64,000 nucleotides of DNA from Ophioderma brevispina (GCA_023653785.1 JAMKCH010084960.1:17501-81500), one strand, 5' to 3'; counted from the stretch's first letter, positions 22,562 through 34,121 are shown. Program-made: numbers and translations. Notes: generated from the sequence alone by a model not told the origin.

Positions 22562-23476
22562 GCCCAGGAAGGTTTTTGGTTAGAAGAACGAGGGGGATAC
22601 CAAATTGAACACGGGGAAAATTCAGAGAAAAGATAACTTTTGCAAATGTGAAGTTTGCAGGGGACCGTTGTGCGTGTAGCCCCAGGAGGGGGTTTAGTCG
22701 ACTAAAGTTATTGGGGGGGTCAAAGGTTGAAATGCTTTAAATTAATATAAGATCACCAAATTATTCCTTAGGTAAGCAGGAGTAAAAAAGTCCAAGTGAG
22801 GTCACACGGTGTGTGGTGCTTCCGTTCCAAGATATTTGGTGAAAATAGGCTAAAGGTCATTTGTTATTCATGAAAGGGCACCCGTTGCAATACCGAGATT
22901 TGTTTGTAAAAAATATTTTTTAAATCGTTTAATGATACTGAATCCAAATATGAACATGCTTTGCACTTTCGGCATTCCCTTGTTGGTATAATGGAAGGGG
23001 TACAAAATTCACTTGTAGGACTCTATGGGGACGGGGACATTTACCCCTCCACTCTGGGAAAGGGAACCAACCCTATGCAAAATAAAAACATATTTTGAAT
23101 CAGTATCATTAAATAGGTTTTTTAAGATTTTTTACAAAGAAATCTTTGTATTACCAATTGTTGACCTTCTTGAAAAATAAAACAATGACCTTTAGCCTAT
23201 TTCCCAAAAATCTTGGAAAGGAAGCACCACCACATGGACCCCAAATGACATTTTTACTCGGGAAAACCTAAGGAATAAGTTGAGCTATATTTTCATTAGA
23301 TTTAAGAGCAGTTCAAACATTTTGCCCCCATAGTAACTTTATCCCCTATCCTGGGGCTAACAAGCAACACCGGGTCTCGGCAGACTTTCATATTTTCAAA
23401 AGTTATATTTGTTTCTCTGAATTTTCCCGTATTCAGCGATTGGTTATCTCTTCGTCTAACCAAAAACCTTCTGGGC
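22562..23476. mobile_element. Foldback element, about 450-base arms
   Basis: The ends pair as GCCCAGGAAGGTTTTTGGTT / AACCAAAAACCTTCTGGGC. Pairing continues inward through 'ggaaaattcagagaaa', 'gtgcttccgttccaagat', 'aggctaaaggtcatt' and 'atcgtttaatgatactga' to a centre near 23030. Almost the whole 915 bases are one imperfect palindrome with no coding capacity. The minus-strand frame at 23302-23517 is part of one arm. Confidence 0.8.
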
Positions 23477-23790
23477 TGCGGTCTTGCTAATACATTTACA
23501 CACAATATATCATTCAAACTGTTTATTCAGGGATATCACAGAATAGCTCAGACTCGTATCTTGTTTAAGGCCAAAAGGTCACCTTTCTCCGGTCTCAAAC
23601 AGGGTTAGATGCCCCAGGTAATCAACTCCCGTGTGTGTTTTCTTGTGTTTTAACACCGTGATACACGGTCTTTTTTTGACAATAAATAATAATATCTTTA
23701 TTTTAAATAAATTTATAATATGATATTTTACGTCAATTAAATTGTTCTTCCACATGTCCGTTGTACAGGTGTTTAAAACTATTAGTTAAA

Positions 23791-24846
23791 AAGACAATAT
23801 ACAATACATATAATTCAGCTAAGACAGTTAGATTATTATCTGATCATACAAATTAAGGAAAGTATATTATAAACAAAAATACAATAACACGATTTTATCA
23901 AAATTCGAATTACCAAGTCAGTTCATATATAAAACGATCATTAGGACTCAACGACTGCATCTGGTATACTTATATACACATAAACATCACATACACAAAA
24001 ACACTGTCATACTGAACCTCACAGAGAGAGACAGACACACTCGCACACTCACCCCCCCCCCCACACACACACACACACCCACAACGCCCTCAACCCCTAA
24101 AATTAATCAGACAAGTCCATAATAATATTTACAATAAACATTTGAACTTTAAAATCTCTATTATTTATAAAATGTAAAACTACTGGAACAAAGACTTAAT
24201 ACAAGACGAACATACAACGTTAATATACAACGCAAGTTCTAAAGTTAAACATTGCCAATACAGATGGCAGTTTTTGTTTAAAACTGGCAAGATCTACGGT
24301 ATATTTAAGGGATTAAATAAGTTTTAAACAATATATTACCGCCTCAAAATATATCCCTAAGAAGAGGGCATGAACAGAAACGTAACACAGTTCAAATGAT
24401 TAAATCTGCACTAGCAGTTCTTGCCAAATTTTTAATAGACGGTTCCATTTCCAAAATTGCTTCCTTCAACACGACGAAGGCATTTTATGAGTAAAAGTAA
24501 ACAATTGGGTTAGTGTTTTTATATGAAAATTTTTGCTAATTCCAATTTCTGGTCCTCAAGCTGAATTTTTTGAGAGGAAATGTTGCCTATTAGCATAAAT
24601 TCAAAATGGCCGCCATTTTTACGTTTGTTTGTACATACCTCAAGATTTAAGGCTTGTACGTCTTCATTCTTGTGTCTTACAAATGTTTTTCAGGTTATGA
24701 ATAGCATTAGATCATTAGTTATAGCATGAGGTCAACTTACCAGTTAATTTGCATAAAAATTCAAAATGGGCTGCCATTTTGAAAAACATTTTTGTACAAA
24801 CTCAAGATTTAAGCTTGTAACTTCATTACCGGTGTCTAACATTAAT

Positions 24847-24898
<52 letters not shown>

Positions 24899-25260
24899 GT
24901 CATGCGCCATGATTTGGGTATACAAAACTGAGGGTGGCGTTACCTTTTCACAATATTTTTTAATTTTTTTTATTGTGTATCGTAGAACCAGGTTAGGTAT
25001 TCAGCTGATTATATGTCATGTTAATCAAAGGGCAATTTATCTAGTTTGAACCCCATGGTAGCAGATTCAATTTTGTGCTACCTTACTTTTGAGTTGTCGT
25101 AATTTTAGTCAGTCGGGGTCAGAGAGGGTGGTGCCTATGAATGAGGTGCCTACGGAGAGGCATTGTTTAAAGTCTAGGGATTTTTGATATTCGGAGTTTT
25201 TTTTGGTTGTATATCTTTTGTACCCCTGCCATGTTTAAGATAATAACCCTCATTTTGTTT
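23791..25260 (+). repeat. Repeat block A (direct duplicate of 25266-26790)
   Basis: Aligns end to end with 25266-26790: 'acaataacacgattt', 'ctgaacctcaca', 'gagagagacagacacac', 'taaacattgccaatac', 'aactggcaagatctac', 'ggtcatgcgccatga', 'gtgcctac..tgag', 'ccctgccatgt'. Differences are mostly 1-3 base indels. It holds a CA/C tract (24050-24080), two ~160-base internal repeats with ATGGCCGCCAT-like cores (24605, 24764) and a 48-base poly-T (24848-24895). No gene. Confidence 0.85.
24848..24895. repeat. Poly-T, 48 bases
   Basis: An uninterrupted T run within block A. The matching place in block B (about 26405-26445) instead holds about 35 bases of mixed sequence. Confidence 0.95.
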
Positions 25261-25265
25261 GTATA

Positions 25266-26790
25266 AGGAAGACATATACAATACATAAATATCACTAGAA
25301 ATCCAGTTATATTAATATCTGATTAAAAATTAAGGAAAAGTAGATATTAAACAAAAATACAATAACACGATTTATTTTATACAAATGATATTATTCGAAT
25401 AGTTGTCAGTCATACTAACATACGCCAGTTGCATTTAGACTCGCAACGACGCATCGTATACTTCTATACACATTAACAAATCACCTCACAAAACACTGTC
25501 AACTGAACCTCACAATCACAGAGAGAGACAGACACAACTCGCAACTCCTCCCCCCCCACACAATCACACACAGCACAAGGGGGGGGCAGCGACCACGAGA
25601 CACCAACAAAAACAAAAAAAATCCCTCACACCGTAAAATTTAGACAGACAGTCATAATCTATTTCCATAAACCTTGAACATTTAAAATAATCGATTATTA
25701 TAATGTAAACTACTGAGAACAAGACTTAATATAAAGAACTACAAAACGTCATATACAACGCGAGTCTAAAAGTTAAACATTGCCAATACATTAGCAGTTT
25801 TTTGTTAAAACTGGCAAGATCTACAGTATATCAAAGATAAGGGATTAAAATAAGTTTTAAACAAATATATTTACCGTACCCTCAAAATATATCCCTAGAA
25901 AGGGTCAGACCGAAACGTAACACGTTCAAATGAAGTCTTAAAAAGCGCCACTCAGGTTCTTGCAAAAATTTTTAATAGACTTGGTTCCATTTTCTCAAAA
26001 AAGTGCTTCCTTCAACACGCGAAGGCATTTTGAGTAAAAGCCAAATTGGGTTAGTGGTTTTTAGATGAAAGATTTTATGCTAATTCCAAATGTTCTGGTC
26101 CCGCAAGAAGCTTGAATTTTTAGAGGAAATGTGCCTAATTAGCATAAATTCAAAATGGGCCCGCGCCATTTTTAACGGTTTGTGTTGTACATAACTCCAG
26201 ATTTAAGGCTTGTAATGTCTTCATTCTTGTGTCATACAAATGTTTTTCAGGGTTAATGAATACAATTAGATCATGAGTTATAGCAATTAGTCAACTTAAC
26301 AGTTAATTTGCATAAAAATCAAACTGGCCTGCCATTTTGACATTTTTTGTACATAACTCCAAGATTTAAGGCTTGTACTCTTCATTCCTGTGTTATATAC
26401 ATAATGTTTTCAGGGTCAAGGAATTAAATTGAACATTAATTTGGTCATGCGCCATGAGTTGGGGTATACAAACGAGGGTGGCGTTACCTTTTCCCAAATA
26501 TTTTTAAATTTTTTTTAATTGTAATCTTAATAACCAGTTTAGTAATTCCAGCTGATTTATATTCTTTTAAAGGGAATTTATCTAGCTTTGGATATGGTAG
26601 CAGATTCATTTTGTGGCTACTTTACCCACTTTTGGAGTTGCCCTTAATTTTAAGTCAGTCGGGGTCAGAGAGGGGGTGGTGCCTAGGATGAGGTGCCTAC
26701 GATGAGCCTGTGTTAAGTCTAAGGTATTTTGATATTTCGGGCTTTTTTTGGTTGTATATCTTTGTCACCCTGCCATGTATTAAGATAACA
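25266..26790 (+). repeat. Repeat block B (direct duplicate of 23791-25260)
   Basis: Second copy of block A in the same orientation and directly adjacent. It has a long G run (about 25580) and doubled bases where block A has single ones, typical of indel-type divergence. It carries the same ATGGGCC.GCCATTTT cores at about 26153 and 26327. Confidence 0.85.
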
Positions 26791-27126
26791 CACCATCAAT
26801 TATTTTTGTTATTTTGTGGGAATTCATTTTGACTCATACAAGAGTTTAAGCTATGATGTTAATTGGAGGTAACAAATTAGACTGCCACAAATTTTGTACT
26901 TTTTTACATCAAAATTTCACTTTTTTCCCACCTTAATGACATTTGTGGCACCCCGTATATGCACATACAAGTTGCATATTTTCTTCCTTAACATTTTTAG
27001 CTTTACAACAATATATTAGTTTTTATAGCTATCATCTCCAAAAAAAAATGATGACTTACTCTCATTTAAGTGTGAAAAACGGGGTAATATTTGGTATTTC
27101 ACAAGCATTTAACACACTTGTGCTTC
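26791..27126. other. Spacer between the inverted pairs
   Basis: About 330 AT-rich bases between the block A/B pair and the oppositely oriented C/D pair. No gene. An open frame at 26943-27188 is not recognisable. Confidence 0.5.
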
Positions 27127-28800
27127 CAACTCATTGTGGTGGCATGACCTTCTACTTAGGTCATGTCACAGTTAATAATTTTGCATAAAAAAAATAAAAA
27201 AAATAAAAAAAATAAAATAATTGTCAATATATAATGGCATAATCCTTAACTACGAGGTCTAGTTTGTGTACCCTGACCCTGAAAACATAAGGTATAGACA
27301 TAAGAATGAAGTCTTACAAGCCTAAATCTTGAGTTTAGTACAAAAATTTAAAATGGCGGCCATTTGGATTTTATGTAAATAGGCACAACTCCCCTACTAA
27401 ATTAGCTTTGGGGACCGAAGATTTTGGGAATCACAGCATAAAAATTCCAACATAGAAACACTGTTTCAATTGCTTTTACTAGTTGCTTTTTTTGTCAAAA
27501 AATGGAACCAGTCTAATAAAGGCTCAGTGGGTTTCAAAATAAAATTGGTTTCTATTAAAATTACAAATATCAACGTGATTCAAATAGATTAAAAGGACCT
27601 CAAATGTGCAAATCCAGAGTTTTGAGATGAAAATCGGAATTTTTCGTTTTGATGCGTAAACATTTATTATTATATAACATTCCCATTACTATGTACTAAT
27701 AAAAATTCCGGATTCCGGAATTTTAATAACAAAGTCGTGATTTTCTATACGAAGGCATCGATTTGAGCTTAGAGCGCTATTTCCACCCAGTGTTAGTATG
27801 TGGACAGCATTATGCAATGCAAAAACACGATTTGTTAGAATGAGAGGGGCCATCCTCTCGAGCCGTTAACAAAGCGGTCACATGTTATTCCACTCACTAA
27901 CCATAGGTCAATATAGGCCTAAAAAAAATAAAAAAAATGGTCAATATAGAAATTTTGGGTCCTATTGATATTATTGGCCACAGGCGAAAATGTGCCTTAC
28001 CCATGATACTTAGCTGCTCGTTCCAAGTCACCTAGTGGCGTGCCTATAACTATCATTGCACCTCAAAGCACACCAACATCCTACTTATTGGCCAATAAGT
28101 ACCCCATACACACACACACACACCGTCAATATTGTCTTGTAATTAACGGCTGACTCAGAGATTTCCGGGGAGGCCCGCCCTCAATGGTGTTTTTTGCATA
28201 TACAAATGCTTTTCTATAATAATCACTGTGTGAAATAACTAAGCTCATCGAAGTCATTCATATAGAAAAAGATCACAACTTTGTTTAAAAATTCCGGATT
28301 CCGGAAATTTGTTATACACGGTATCCTATGCACTGTTGTACTGTACATAATGTGTACAGCATGAAAACGAAAAATCCAATTCATACTCCTAATTTGGAAT
28401 TTGACATTTTAGTTGAGTATCTTTAGTTCTAGTTAACAATTTCTAATGACTACATACAAACCTACAACCAAAATATATATTTCGAATCTCTGAGTCAGAC
28501 TTTAAATGCGCACAAAGCCCAAGTAAGCGCCCGAATCCCTACTCCTAGAAGGAAGATCTGACAATCACTGCAAAAAAGCGAGTAGCGGTATTTTGTTGTC
28601 AGTTATTGGAGCAATTTCCCCTAACAACTCAAGCAGGGGTCCGCTCCGTGATTTTTTTTTTTTGGTCATGTGGGTTTTTGACGCGATTAGGTCTTTTTAG
28701 GGATCGTCTCTTACTGCATTTAACGCACTTTGAAAAAAAAATACCCCCTGCCCTGTTTATCAGGTGAAATTGTCCCGGGATCTAAAAAAAAAAACCGCTA
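27127..28800 (-). repeat. Repeat block C (duplicate of 28801-30420)
   Basis: Aligns through its length with 28801-30420. About 250-400 bases near its start (27290-27520, containing AAAATGGCGGCCATTT) are the reverse complement of parts of blocks A and B. It contains the CTGACTCAGAG MITE (28143-28505) and a truncated palindromic element (about 28530-28800). Confidence 0.85.
28143..28505. mobile_element. TTAA MITE, CTGACTCAGAG family, copy 1
   Basis: TTAA at both edges. Inner ends are CGGCTGACTCAGAGATTT on the left and, read inward from the right, AGTCTGACTCAGAG. No coding capacity. Further copies lie at 29776-30126 and 34122-34490. Confidence 0.8.
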
Positions 28801-30420
28801 ACCAACTCATTGGTTGCATGACCTTATAGGCCTTAGGTCATGTTCCAGTTAATTTGCATAAAATCAAAATGTCCGCCGTTTTAAATTTATGACAAATTAT
28901 TGTCATATATGCATAAGTACCTTAACTGATGGTCTAGTTGTGTACTCGGACCCTGAAAACTCTGTATAGACATACGAGAGGAAGTCTTTTACAAGCCTTA
29001 ATTTTAGTTATGTACAAAAATTTAAAATGGCGGCCTTTTTTGATTTTATGTAAATTAGCACACTTCCCCGTAAAATTAGGCTTTGGGGACCGGACGATTT
29101 GGAATCAGCATCAATTTCCACATAGAAACACTGTTCAATGCTTTTACTAGTTGCTTTTTGAAAATGGAACAGTCTATAAAGGCTCAGTGGTTTCAATAAA
29201 ATTGGTTTCTATTAATTACAAATAGTCATTGAATTCAAATAGAATTAAAGACCTCAAATGTCAATTCCAGAGTTTTTTGAGATGAATCGATTTTTCGTTG
29301 TGAATGGCCGTAAACATTTATTATAGCTAACATTACCATACTAATGTATAATAAAAATTCCGGCTCCGGAATTTTAACAAAGTCTTGATTTCTATATAAG
29401 ACATCGAATTGAGCTTAGCTATTTCACCCGTGATGTATGTGGACAAGCATTAATGCATATGCAAAACACTATTGTTAGAAATTGAGGGTGCCATCTCTCA
29501 AGGCCTTACAAACTGGTCACAGGTATTCACTCACTAACTTCTACATCTTAATAGGACAGCGCAAACCCAGAATGGGTAAATAAGAAATTTGGGTCCTTGT
29601 GATAATTATTGGCCACATGCGAAAATGTGGCCTTTACCCATGATGCTTAGCGGCTCTGTTCCAAGTCGCCTATTTGAATGCTCATAATCATTGCACCTCA
29701 AAGCAACACAAACCCCTACTTTATTGGCCATAACGCCCGAATACACACACACACACACCGTCAATAGGCTTGTAATTAAAGGCCTGACTCAGAGATTTCT
29801 CGTGAGGCGCCCTCATTTTGTTTTTTTTGCATATACAAAATGCCTTTTCCATATAATACGCCGTGTGAAATAACTAAGCTCAAATCGAAGTCATTCATAG
29901 AGCAAATCACAACTTTGGTTAAAAATTCCGGATCCGGAAATTTGTTATACACGGTATCCTATGCACTGTTGTACTGTACATAAATCTGTACTGCATGAAA
30001 ACGAAAAATCCGATTCATCTCTAACTTTGGAATTTGACATTTTAGGTGAGTGTCTTTAGTTCTAGTTAACTATTTTTAATTACTACACCAAAATATATAT
30101 TTCGAAATCTCTGAGTCAGACTTTAAATCATAGTGCGCACAAAAGCCAACATGTAAGCGCCCGAAATCCCTTACGTCCCTAGAGGAAAATCTGACAATCA
30201 CTGCAAAAAGTGAGGTAGCGGTATTTTGTTGTCAGATATTGGAGCAATTTCCCACTAACTCAAGGCAGGGGTCCGCTCCGTGATTTTTTTTGGTCAGGTG
30301 GGTTTTGAAGCGATTAAGGGATGTTAGGGATACGTCTCTTAACTGCCTTTAAACGCACTTTTGAAAAAAAAATACCCCTGCCCTGTTATCGGGGAAATTG
30401 TCCCTTGATCTAACAAAAAC
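28801..30420 (-). repeat. Repeat block D (duplicate of 27127-28800)
   Basis: Second copy of block C, same orientation, directly adjacent, again differing mainly by small indels. It contains AAAATGGCGGCC (29026), CA repeats (29740), the CTGACTCAGAG MITE (29776-30126), and the left and central part of a more complete palindromic element at 30163-30475. Confidence 0.85.
29776..30126. mobile_element. TTAA MITE, CTGACTCAGAG family, copy 2
   Basis: TTAA at 29776-29779 and 30123-30126. Inner ends are AGGCCTGACTCAGAGATTT and AGTCTGACTCAGAG (read inward). Flanking sequence GCGCACAAAAGCCAACATG on the right also occurs without the MITE at about 38526. Confidence 0.85.
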
Positions 30421-30475
30421 CGCTACCTCCCTTTTTTGCGGTGATCGTCAGATTTTCCTCTAGGGAAGTTAGGGG
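30163..30475. mobile_element. Palindromic element, about 140-base arms
   Basis: The left arm has CCCTAGAGGAAAATCTGACA, then ATCACTGCAAAAAGTGAGG, then TAGCGGT. The right arm has the reverse complement (ACCGCTACCTCCC..., GCGGTGATCGTCAGATTTTC, CTCTAGGG), continuing inward through CAATTTCCC and GGCAGGGG. Related pieces occur at about 28530-28800, 45636-45690 and 60258-60418. Confidence 0.75.
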
Positions 30476-30679
30476 TATGGTACACTCCACAAGACTTTGA
30501 TTCATAAAAAAAAAAAGTCATAATATTCGCTTAAAATGGAATTCTAACTTCTTCAAAAGGTACTTAAAGCACTCTAAAATATATTTTGAGGAACTTTAAC
30601 AATGGGTCTCATCACAATGTGGTCGAAGCGAACCGCGAACTCGCTAGCAACAGCACGGGTCAACAACACACATAAGTAC

Positions 30680-30813
30680 GGTAGACGTTTCATATAGAAG
30701 TCCCATTGATGCAAATGAGGTATTGCAATTGATTCCGTCATGCGCTGTATGATGTTGTGCAGTGGCGCTTGACGGAATGAATGGCAATGGGACTTCTATA
30801 TGAAACGTCTACC
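30680..30813. mobile_element. Short perfect hairpin element
   Basis: Arms 30680-30708 and 30785-30813 are perfect 29-base reverse complements, beginning GGTAGACGTTTCATATAGAA. An inner ATTCCGTCA / TGACGGAAT stem extends the fold. The size (134 bases) and lack of coding sequence fit a young MITE. It overlaps the start of the LINE ORF1 remnant that follows. Confidence 0.8.
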
Positions 30814-31079
30814 ACATACGTGGAATCCAGTACTATTCTTTAAAGAAACCAGAGATTCCGTGACCTCATATAATGCGGTCAATGACGTGACAAGAGAGGA
30901 TATACCTTCAATTGTGTATGCCTATCCACCCAGAAAACTTGGAAAATATTTAAATAATAGGCGGCCTGTGAAGAATAGTATGTGTTTGACTTCCGAGCAA
31001 AGTAAACTCTGAACGCATCGATATACGAGTTAGAAACATCACGCTATATGAAACCAACCCATTTCGCAAAACATTAATA
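30814..31079 (+). pseudogene. LINE ORF1 remnant, N-terminal part
   Basis: Open frame with WNPVLFFKETRDSVTSYNAV, SIVYAYPPRKLGKYLNNRRP, and then, after a stop, RIDIRVRNITLYETNPFRKT. It stops abruptly at 31079, where a 1.43 kb foldback starts. The frame resumes after it with RDTAVVTILNVPLSIHDSEI. On its own this part matches no domain, but its continuation carries CCHC knuckles, as in non-LTR retrotransposon ORF1 proteins. The RNA-binding role is known for the family. Here the frame is interrupted and cannot be functional. Confidence 0.6.
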
Positions 31080-32509
31080 GTCCAGGCTACAGATTCATTG
31101 GTAAGTAATGTCAACCTTGTTTTGTTAGATATATAATGTTTTTTTCAGCGGTTTCATGACCAGTTTTTTATGCTGATTCTGAATCCGATGGATGCCAGAC
31201 GAGCAACCTTGAGCATTTTTGTAGAAACGCAAAAAATCAAAATGGCCACCAAAACACAAAAACATTCATCTCTTGTTTACTCAAAAGTTGTAATTTTTCA
31301 GCTTTTCTCGTTAAAACATTCATTGTGACCAATTAACATATGATTCTGTAACCACGTAATCAATGAATTCAATATGGCCGCCAATACAATAAAGTGTCTG
31401 ATTTTGATCTACTTTTGACTGCAGGTTGGTAATGTGGTATATATCTTGGTGTTTTGGCAGTCAAGAAATTAATTAAAACCATAAGAAGTATATTTTAAAA
31501 ACGTGGTTATAAATTCCTTCATTATAGGATCCAAGATATCTTCCGATGGCTATAATTGATAGCTGTGTTTAACCTAGTACTGCAATGTTTGTGTATATCC
31601 CTGTAAGTCAATCAGATCAATGTACACATCATTAGGTAATCCGAGGGATTGATGCATGTACATGTAAGATGCCATCCAAGATGCCATCCAAAATCCGATC
31701 ATCAATAGTCTAGAGATATATATTTCTTTGTTTTTGATAGGTTTTGGGCGTCCATTGGCATTCATATGGGGCTATGCGATGAATAACGACTCAATAACAC
31801 TTAAGATAGCCTTACTGGGATATTTGGAAGTGATAATCTAACTAAAAACCACAAAATATATGTCTTTAGCCTACAGCGTGAATGAATTACTGACCTTTGC
31901 TGATTGACATTTGCGGCCATATTGAACGCCTATCTAGGAAGCCATCTTGCAAATATCAATCGTTTTGATTATGTTATGATATTTAAATTGCTCTGAATGA
32001 GTTTTTGTGATATACACAAACATGGCAGCTCTTGGCGGTATGTAGTAATGAATTTTGCCATTTTAGAGCCATTTTGAATGGTTTATTGATTTGATTATCA
32101 AATTGTTGAAAGCTGTTCATAAGGGTTTCTATTAATATGTTTATTGCTAAAGCATTGGTATATATACAAAGTTACCAAATCTACGGTCAAAAGTAGATAG
32201 ATATCAGATACCTTGCTGTATTGGCGGCCATATTGAATCTCTTAATTAGGTGGTTAATGAATCATGTTTTAATTGGTCACATGGGTGTTTTGACTGAACA
32301 GGCAAAAAAAATACAACTTTTGAGTAATTAACATATGAGTTTTTAGTGTTTTGGTAGCCATTTTGAATTTTTGCGTTTCTTCAAAATGCTCAAGGTTTTT
32401 TCGTCTGGCAATCCCTCGATTTAGATTCAGCAGGAAAAACTGGTCTAGAAACCGTTGAAAAAACATTATATATATGGTATAACAAGGTCACATGGTCTGT
32501 AGCCTGGAC
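31080..32509. mobile_element. Foldback element, about 690-base arms
   Basis: The ends are GTCCAGGCTACAGA / TCTGTAGCCTGGAC, flanked by TA at 31078-31079 and 32510-32511. Pairing continues as ATATAATGTTTTTTTCA / TGAAAAAACATTATATAT, GGTTTCATGACCAG / CTGGTCTAGAAACC, 'gagcattttg.agaaacgcaaaaa' and 'catatg'. It includes several ATGGC(C/G)(G/A)CC cores (31241, 31372, 31911, 32222). No transposase. Host LINE ORF1 sequence continues on both sides, so this is an insertion. Confidence 0.85.
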
Positions 32510-32511
32510 TA

Positions 32512-33239
32512 TAAGGGATACTGCCGTGGTAACTATCCTGAATGTACCACTTTCCATACATGACTCCGAAATTACCAATACACTACGAGGCCAGCTGGGT
32601 GCGGTCATTGTTAGAGAATTAACCAAGGAAAATCTCCCTGACTGGCAATTGGAGAATTGAAATCAAGAGACCCAACATGCCCAAAGACCCATTACTAAAG
32701 AATGTTATAATAAATGCCTTCGAAGCAAGACTACATGACTACCATCCATCCAAGCCCACATCAGCAAGCTCAACCAAAATATAGCAATTGCTTGGGAACA
32801 GGACACCATAGATCATCATGTCCAAATCCTGTAATATGCAAACAATGCAAGAAAGAAGGACATTAAGAAAATGACTGCAGGGTGTTACAGGATGGATAAA
32901 TGCCGCAATACAATTACTGCAAGATCAGCTGCCACTGTCCATTTCCAACAATATGTCCCGGACCAAGCTTACGTGCATGTGAACGCCCCATGAGGCAGCC
33001 AGTAACACAGCGGACATAGATAATATTGAGAAGACTGAAACTGAATACTTTAAGGCCTTCCGTAGACAGCAAAGACGGTGATGAATTGTCAGACTTGTCA
33101 GAAGATGATCGCACGGATGATCAATCATTCTCCCATATGAGTGTTCAATCTCCGTCTCGAAGTCAGAATAAAAAGAAAGCAAAAAGGAATCCCATCAGAA
33201 GAGGCGAAGTGGCGGTTCAAGAAGAAGGTAGATGTACAC
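32512..33239 (+). pseudogene. LINE ORF1 remnant with CCHC zinc knuckles
   Basis: Reads DTAVVTILNVPLSIHDSEIT, then GQLGAVIVRELTKENLPDW. After frame changes come two knuckles: SNCLGTGHHRSSC, whose first Cys is replaced by Tyr, and CKQCKKEGH-x-ENDC, with a stop after His (about 32790-32880). A Ser/Asp-rich C-terminal tail follows (33026-33239; DGDELSDLSEDDRTDDQSF) with a Lys/Arg-rich end. CCHC pairs near the C-terminus typify ORF1 nucleic-acid-binding proteins of several LINE clades. The last codons run into the TTAA MITE at 33240. Confidence 0.7.
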
Positions 33240-33607
33240 TTAAAGGTGCAGCGAGAGATTTCAAGTAACAGGTGTCCCTAAAAAGGTAACAATTCTGATT
33301 TTTGCACTAATATGAGCTTACTATCAGAAATATCCCCATGTGAAATGATTAAGCTGAAAATCATTAATTTTGTTTGGTACAACAAATTTGAAAGTTCTAA
33401 TTTACTCTAGAAACAAATACTAAATTCAGCCTATGTTTCATACTGAAATTAATCCAATCAAATTTGTCTTTTGTTTTTCACTTTCAAGGCATTTCTGTAG
33501 CCATTGAAATACAAGGTATAAGAAATCTATTGGGGGCCTTATCTATATGAAATCACTACATATGACACGATGTATGGATGCCCACAAATCTCTCGTTGCA
33601 CCTTTAA
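33240..33607. mobile_element. TTAA MITE, AGGTGCA family
   Basis: TTAA at 33240-33243 and 33604-33607. The terminal repeat AGGTGCAGCGAGAGATTT matches the right end at 17 of 18 positions. 368 bases, no coding capacity. It separates the ORF1 tail from the endonuclease of what appears to be the same LINE. Confidence 0.9.
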
Positions 33608-33689
33608 ATAAAAATGAAACATCTGAATATTTTATGTGACATGAAAACTATTAATATTTGATGGATAAACAAAACTATATTCTATCAAA

Positions 33690-33960
33690 TATCCTTAAAC
33701 GTTACAGGTTTTAGGAACAAAACAAAAATAGGCAAATGGTATACAATTGGAAAAAAATCAAAATGCTGATATTTGTCTTCTACAAGGAATATATCAAGAT
33801 AATGATTTGGGGAAAATGTACAAAAAGAATGGAATTGGAACATTATAAATTCACCAGATACAATGTATAGCGGAGGTGTGACGACTTCATTTAAGCATGG
33901 TATAAAGATAATAATTGATATTCATATTGGTGAAGATAGTCGAAAAATCTTGTAAATACC
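33690..33960 (+). pseudogene. LINE endonuclease N-terminus (L1-like APE), decayed
   Basis: After frame changes the + strand reads 'TGFRNKTKIGKW', NWKKNQNADICLLQGIYQDN, 'YKKEWNWNIINSPDTMYSGGVTTSFKHGIKI'. This follows the start of L1-like apurinic endonucleases, which run 'N..GLRN..K.....W.....ADI..LQET......' and then '..SRGV.ILF..' The catalytic Glu expected after LQ is Gly here (LQG). It lies just downstream of the ORF1 remnant in the right order and orientation, so both are probably one element. RT sequence does not follow. Confidence 0.6.
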
Positions 33961-34121
33961 AGATCATGAACATGATGCTGCTGAATTGGTCATCTGAGTT
34001 CTTTAGAGAGCTCAGCTTGGAAGGCTTCCTGATTGGTCCAGTGTTGTGAGGAAATGGGAGACCCCATATTAGAAGGCTGGTCAACATGCAGGTTTAAATC
34101 GCCAAGTATGATGGTCTTACT
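33950..34121 (-). pseudogene. Endonuclease fragment of a different LINE
   Basis: The minus strand reads KTIILGDLNLHVDQPSN (about 34118-34068) and then 'WTNQEAFQAELSKEL'. 'IILGDFN.H.D' is the conserved Asp-Asn motif of EEP/APE endonucleases in CR1/jockey-type LINEs. It is on the strand opposite to the neighbouring L1-like remnant, and is truncated by a TTAA MITE at 34122. Confidence 0.55.
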
